In this document: piece by piece, positions 60,952 through 64,000 of the stretch
Numbering within the stretch: the stretch's first letter is position 1
Layout: each line of letters opens with the position of its first letter
From: Sva-07 sp963774765
Lineage (GTDB): Bacteria > Actinomycetota > Acidimicrobiia > Acidimicrobiales > Ilumatobacteraceae
Length of the DNA stretch: 64,000 bases
Direction: 5' to 3'
Assembly: GCA_963774765.1 (NCBI GenBank)
Contig: CAVZGP010000020.1
Coordinates: 62,001 to 126,000, forward strand
Position numbers and translations under genes: made by a program
Notes under the pieces: generated by a model
The model's database searches: none
Told to the model about the DNA's origin: nothing
Seen by the model: the letters and a program-made list of their open reading frames with translations, nothing else

Positions 60952-61289
60952 GCCACATCACCGAACTTGGGGGCGGTGAGCGTGGGGCTGTGCCGCGCCG
61001 GAAACATCTCGGCCAGGTCGAGCACCTCGACCAGTTCACGCCCACGAGCGACCGGATCGACGGCGACGTCGGCCGGTCGTGCCTCGAGCGTGACGTTCAC
61101 GTGGAAGCCGCATGCGGTGAGGATTCGGTCGAGCGTGTCGACGTTGGGTGTCTTGCGACCCCGCTCGTACGCCGCCAGCGTCGAGTGCGAGGTGCGCGCG
61201 CGTCGAGCGAGTTCGCGCAGCGAGAGGCCTGCCCTCCGCCGCGCCATCCGGATCAACCGCGCTGCATCCATCTCCCTCATGGTACTCAT
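60948..61289 (-). CDS. XRE family HTH protein, putative antitoxin
   Basis: 113 aa from ATG 61289; ATGs at 61280 and 61271 are alternatives. HTH_3 domain: LIRMARRRAGLSLRELARRA then SHSTLAAYERGRKTPNVDTL (about residues 10-60), followed by a short C-terminal arm that could bind the nucleotidyltransferase. A perfect operator (61291-61310) abuts the first ATG, so it probably represses its own transcription, as type II antitoxins do. Confidence 0.82.
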   Translation of the reverse strand: MSTMREMDAARLIRMARRRAGLSLRELARRARTSHSTLAAYERGRKTPNVDTLDRILTACGFHVNVTLEARPADVAVDPVARGRELVEVLDLAEMFPARHSPTLTAPKFGDVA

Positions 61290-61290
61290 C

Positions 61291-61310
61291 TGGTATCTGA
61301 ATGGATACCA
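61291..61310. promoter_or_regulatory. perfect operator dyad of the XRE/nucleotidyltransferase pair
   Basis: TGGTATC (61291-61297) and GATACCA (61304-61310) with a 6-nt spacer, directly upstream of the XRE start at 61289. Such placement would block transcription of a leaderless or short-leader message. Confidence 0.75.
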
Positions 61311-61515
61311 CCAGTCATCGTCAGGCGATGAGGTCGAGCACCAGGCGAAGCCCCGCATCGATCTGAGCGAGCGTGTCGTGGTCGACCGCTCCGAGTCCGC
61401 AGCTTCGTCCTGCATGGCACCCGTACCGGCAAGGGTCGGTCGCTCACCAGCGAGGGCCCCCGCCAGCCTCCACCCGACGAAGGTGACCGCCGCGTTCGGC
61501 GTCGCCGACTGACGG
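61311..61515. other. gap with a possible degraded gene
   Basis: On the minus strand, DHDTLAQIDAGLRLVLDLIA runs to a stop at 61321. It reads like a protein C-terminus, but no longer frame or start supports a gene. Nothing else recognisable up to the O-methyltransferase stop. Confidence 0.35.
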
Positions 61516-62172
61516 TCAGGCCCGACGGATCAGTGTGAGACCGTCGCCGATCGGCACGATCACCTGTCGGGTTCGGGCATCGGCGGCGACGTGGTCGTTG
61601 AAGCGACGCAGCGCCTCGGTGTTGTCGTCGGTGACGGCGGGGTCGATCACCGCACCGCTCCACAGGGTGTTGTCGACGCAGATCAGACCGTGCGGTGCGA
61701 GCCGGGCGAGGAGTTCTTCGTAGTAGTCGAGGTAGCCGCCCTTGTCGGCGTCGATGAACGCGAAGTCGACGACGGTGTCGGCCGGCAGGGCGCGCAGCGT
61801 CTCGATCGCCGGTGCGATACGCAGTTCGATGCGATCGTCGACGCCGGCGAGCGCCCAGTGCTCACGGGCGATGTCGGTCCACTCGAGGCTGACGTCGCAG
61901 CACAGCAGGCGTCCTCCTTCGGCGAGGCCGCTCGCGATCGACAGCGAGGAGTAGCCGGTGAACGTGCCCACCTCGACGGCGAAGCGGGCACCGACGAGCG
62001 AGGTCAGCATCGCGAGGAGCTCGCCCTGCTCGGGTGCGATCTGCATGCCGGAGACGCCACCGAGCGCTTCGGTGCGCTCGATCAGCTGGCGCCGCACGGC
62101 GTCGGGTGGCGTGGAATGCGCGCCGATGTAGGCCGACAATCCGTCGTCGAGTCCGATCGATCGTGGTGACAT
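61516..62172 (-). CDS. class I SAM-dependent O-methyltransferase
   Basis: 218 aa from ATG 62172, chosen over 62220 because GAGGAG lies 7 nt upstream. Caffeoyl-CoA/catechol-OMT-like fold: SAM motif VEVGTFTGYSSLSIA, CCDVSLEWTDIAREH and the metal-site region FIDADKGGYLDYYEELL with ICVDNTLWSG. Methylates a hydroxyl on a small molecule, metal-dependent. Confidence 0.92.
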   Translation of the reverse strand: MSPRSIGLDDGLSAYIGAHSTPPDAVRRQLIERTEALGGVSGMQIAPEQGELLAMLTSLVGARFAVEVGTFTGYSSLSIASGLAEGGRLLCCDVSLEWTDIAREHWALAGVDDRIELRIAPAIETLRALPADTVVDFAFIDADKGGYLDYYEELLARLAPHGLICVDNTLWSGAVIDPAVTDDNTEALRRFNDHVAADARTRQVIVPIGDGLTLIRRA

Positions 62173-62286
62173 GTCGTGCTCCTCGCTACCGGCCGGGTCT
62201 GTCCCGGCGATGTCGCTCATCTGAGCACATCAGCGGGGCAGCCCGGGCACGGCCGGTCGGGCGGTCAGCGGCGCTACCGTCCTTCG

Positions 62287-62595
62287 ATGGGCACGGAGCC
62301 GTATCGATTCGACTCGGAGTTGTGGGAGCACCAGGGGTCGGCGGCCTGGTTCTTCGTGAGCCTTCCCGAGGACGTGGCCGACGACATCGACGAGCGCTAC
62401 GGCCACCTCGAGGCCGGGTTCGGTTCGTTGCGTGTCGAGGTGGTGGTCGGCTCGACGACGTGGCGCACCTCGGTCTTCCCCGACACCAAGCGTGGGACGT
62501 ACGTGTTGCCGGTGAAGAAGCAGGTGCGGACCGCCGAAGGTTTGGTCGACGGCTCGATCTGCTCGATCGAACTCAGCGTCGTCGCCGGCGAGTGA
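62287..62595 (+). CDS. DUF1905 domain protein
   Basis: 102 aa from ATG 62287. Same domain as 41207: FDSELWEHQGSAAWFFVSLP at the start, TTWRTSVFPDTKRGTYVLPV then KKQVRTAEGLVDG at the end. Function unknown. Divergent from the O-methyltransferase and convergent with the HNH nuclease. Confidence 0.85.
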   Translation: MGTEPYRFDSELWEHQGSAAWFFVSLPEDVADDIDERYGHLEAGFGSLRVEVVVGSTTWRTSVFPDTKRGTYVLPVKKQVRTAEGLVDGSICSIELSVVAGE

Positions 62596-62605
62596 CGTAC
62601 CCGGG

Positions 62606-63871
62606 TCAGGCGGCGGCGGGCTCGGTGAGTTCGGTGCCGTCGGGGCGGTGGACGTGCCAGGTGCCGATGGCATCGCGTTGGGCGGTGTAGCCGCGGGTCT
62701 TGATCCGGTTGTGGCGGCCGCAGGCGGGGCCACCGTTCTCGGGCGTCGTCAGACCACCACGGGCGTGCTCGTGGGTGTGGTCGATCTGGTTGCGTGACGA
62801 CGCCCGACCGCAGCCGGGCCACAGACATCGTCGCCCGTCGAGCAGGACTGCCTCGCGGGCGCCACCGGTGAACCGGCGCCGTCGACCGAGGTCGGTGACC
62901 CGCCCCGAGGAGTCGATGACGACTCGTCGGACGTAGCCGAGGAACGACGCGATCACCGCGTCGCGCGGGCTGATCGTGACGCCGGTGGTGGTCTCGCAGC
63001 GCTTGTCGTCGACATCGTCGATCGTCGCGGGCGCCACCGGTTCACCGCCCAGCATCGCTGCCACCTCGGCGTCGTACTCGGCCTTGGTCATCACGATGTT
63101 GACCAATGGCTCCGGAGTCGCCGCGTCGGGTGACGCCACCGAGCCACGCACCACCAGACGGTGCAGAGCGTCCATCCGCCGCTGCGCATCGGTGCGGGCA
63201 AGATGACTCATCGGGTCGCCACCGTCGACTGCGGCGGCGATCTGCGCCTGTTCCCAGTCGGCGAGGAACTCGGCATCACACTGGTGTTGGAAGATGTCCA
63301 TCAGCGCCGCGCCCTGGCCGGTGCCGCACTTGGCGTGCACGTGGACCACACCGTCACGCTCGAACATCACCGCGTCACGACCCTCGTGCGCAGCGACGTG
63401 ACGGCGCTCGGCGCCCTGCGGGTCGCCGAACTGCTCCCAGCGGTGCAGCACCTCGCTGAAGGACACGAAGTCCTGACGGGAGTGCTCGACCAGACGGGTG
63501 TCGCCGTCGACGACCAACTCGCGAAGGCGGGGATTGGCGTGGAGCTTGGCGATCTCACGGACCTGGTCGACCCCGATCGTGCCATCCGCAAGCTCACGGC
63601 TGGTCTCGGGAAGCTCGCGCAGGGCACGCATCGTCTGCAGGCGCCGCTTGGTCTCGGTCGGCGAGGCGTTGGTGAGCGCCATCGCCCAGCCGCGCACCGA
63701 TGCGTGACCGTCGTGACGGAAACGCCCGTCGGTGTCGGCGCGATCCAGGACCGCCACATACGCCGCCTCCAACTGGCGCCGAGCAACCTCGAGATCGACC
63801 AAGGCCCGATCGAGGTCGGCACCCGACAATCCAGCGGTCTCCGCCGGTGTCGGAAGCGGCCCCAGATCCAT
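62606..63871 (-). CDS. 13E12 repeat family HNH endonuclease-like protein
   Basis: 421 aa from ATG 63871 (the frame stays open to 63904). N-terminal DUF222 helical domain (about 10-270), then an HNH domain near the C-terminus: CLWPGCGRASSRNQIDHTHE with HARGGLTTPENG and a later CGRHNRIK. This family is amplified in mycobacteria and relatives; members can be mobile-intron-like or degenerate nucleases. A single family B hairpin arm lies 40 bp upstream of its start. Confidence 0.92.
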   Translation of the reverse strand: MDLGPLPTPAETAGLSGADLDRALVDLEVARRQLEAAYVAVLDRADTDGRFRHDGHASVRGWAMALTNASPTETKRRLQTMRALRELPETSRELADGTIGVDQVREIAKLHANPRLRELVVDGDTRLVEHSRQDFVSFSEVLHRWEQFGDPQGAERRHVAAHEGRDAVMFERDGVVHVHAKCGTGQGAALMDIFQHQCDAEFLADWEQAQIAAAVDGGDPMSHLARTDAQRRMDALHRLVVRGSVASPDAATPEPLVNIVMTKAEYDAEVAAMLGGEPVAPATIDDVDDKRCETTTGVTISPRDAVIASFLGYVRRVVIDSSGRVTDLGRRRRFTGGAREAVLLDGRRCLWPGCGRASSRNQIDHTHEHARGGLTTPENGGPACGRHNRIKTRGYTAQRDAIGTWHVHRPDGTELTEPAAA

Positions 63872-63908
63872 GAAAACAATGGTACGAATGGACCACCAGA
63901 ACACTCCC

Positions 63909-63930
63909 TGCGATGAGCGAAACGACCATC
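63909..63930. repeat. single arm of the family B hairpin
   Basis: TGCGATGAGCGAAACGACCA and two more bases match one arm of the hairpins at 15090, 15151 and 23475; the second arm is missing within the window. It lies upstream of the 13E12 gene. The last ~70 bp of the window show no gene. Confidence 0.6.
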
Positions 63931-64000
63931 TGAAGGTTCAACCATTCGTGAACCACGTGCCGCGCTCGCGGCGCCACATGAGCTGCGCTGGCCACGCCAC

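Overview
The window is high-GC, gene-dense DNA from an actinobacterium. The gene content (several F420/LLM oxidoreductases, a DDN-like deazaflavin protein, a 13E12-type HNH nuclease, a GerW-like protein, acyl-CoA enzymes) best fits an uncultured or marine Acidimicrobiia (Ilumatobacter-like). That placement is inference from gene content, not from a marker gene. Genes are packed with many 4-nt start/stop overlaps (ATGA, GTGA, TGATG). There is no rRNA, CRISPR array or intact insertion sequence; one tRNA-Lys(UUU) is present.

Layout. 0-2 kb: MEP isoprenoid genes ispD-ispF, a cut-off SpoU-methyltransferase-like start at the left edge, and a divergent Crp/Fnr regulator. 2-9.2 kb: hydrolase, F420 oxidoreductase, an FtsX-type ABC exporter (two permeases plus ATPase), a DrrAB-type ABC exporter and an Hsp20. 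9.3-15 kb: regulator plus MFS pump, a frameshifted acyl-CoA synthetase facing an acyl-CoA dehydrogenase, and a PadR regulator with a clear promoter and operator. 15.2-24.5 kb: a fused FeS/molybdopterin hydroxylase, then a translationally coupled EssC-like FHA/FtsK ATPase, N-carbamoyl-D-amino-acid hydrolase and Fur, divergent from a sigma-region-4-like protein. 24.5-37 kb: enoyl-CoA hydratases, LLM oxidoreductase, TetR, tRNA-Lys, GNAT, PhyH dioxygenase, an unusual two-component pair (receiver/thioredoxin-reductase-like fusion plus cNMP-domain histidine kinase), thioesterase, membrane kinase-like protein, PAP2 and YihY. 37-43 kb: TetR-controlled P450, TauD-type dioxygenase and nitroreductase, then ArsR, ArsP-like permease and CxxC thioredoxin-like protein. 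43-50.5 kb: toxin-antitoxin remnants, a RecQ-phosphoribosyltransferase helicase coupled to DprA, a Na/Pi transporter with PhoU, a SHOCT miniprotein, a 12-cysteine protein and a tyrosine phosphatase. 51.5-58.6 kb: a phenylalanine/tyrosine degradation cluster (phenylalanine hydroxylase, aminotransferase, HPPD, homogentisate dioxygenase, fumarylacetoacetase) bracketed by two Lrp regulators. 58.6-64 kb: frameshifted CinA, NYN-like nuclease, DDN-like protein, an XRE/nucleotidyltransferase toxin-antitoxin-like pair, O-methyltransferase, DUF1905 and a 13E12 HNH nuclease.

Three themes cross the window. (1) Several families of perfect or near-perfect palindromes sit between genes or across stop codons; three copies share one 23-bp core. 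(2) At least six genes carry single-base insertions that break or garble the frame (acyl-CoA synthetase, membrane kinase, P450 with three compensating insertions, ArsR, CinA). The uniform direction suggests residual assembly error, although real decay cannot be excluded. (3) The most interesting functional hypothesis is that a DinB-fold domain fused to the aminotransferase in the tyrosine cluster supplies the maleylacetoacetate isomerase that is otherwise missing from it. The RecQ-PRTase/DprA pair, the receiver-reductase/cNMP-kinase pair and the four-repeat cysteine protein are further candidates.
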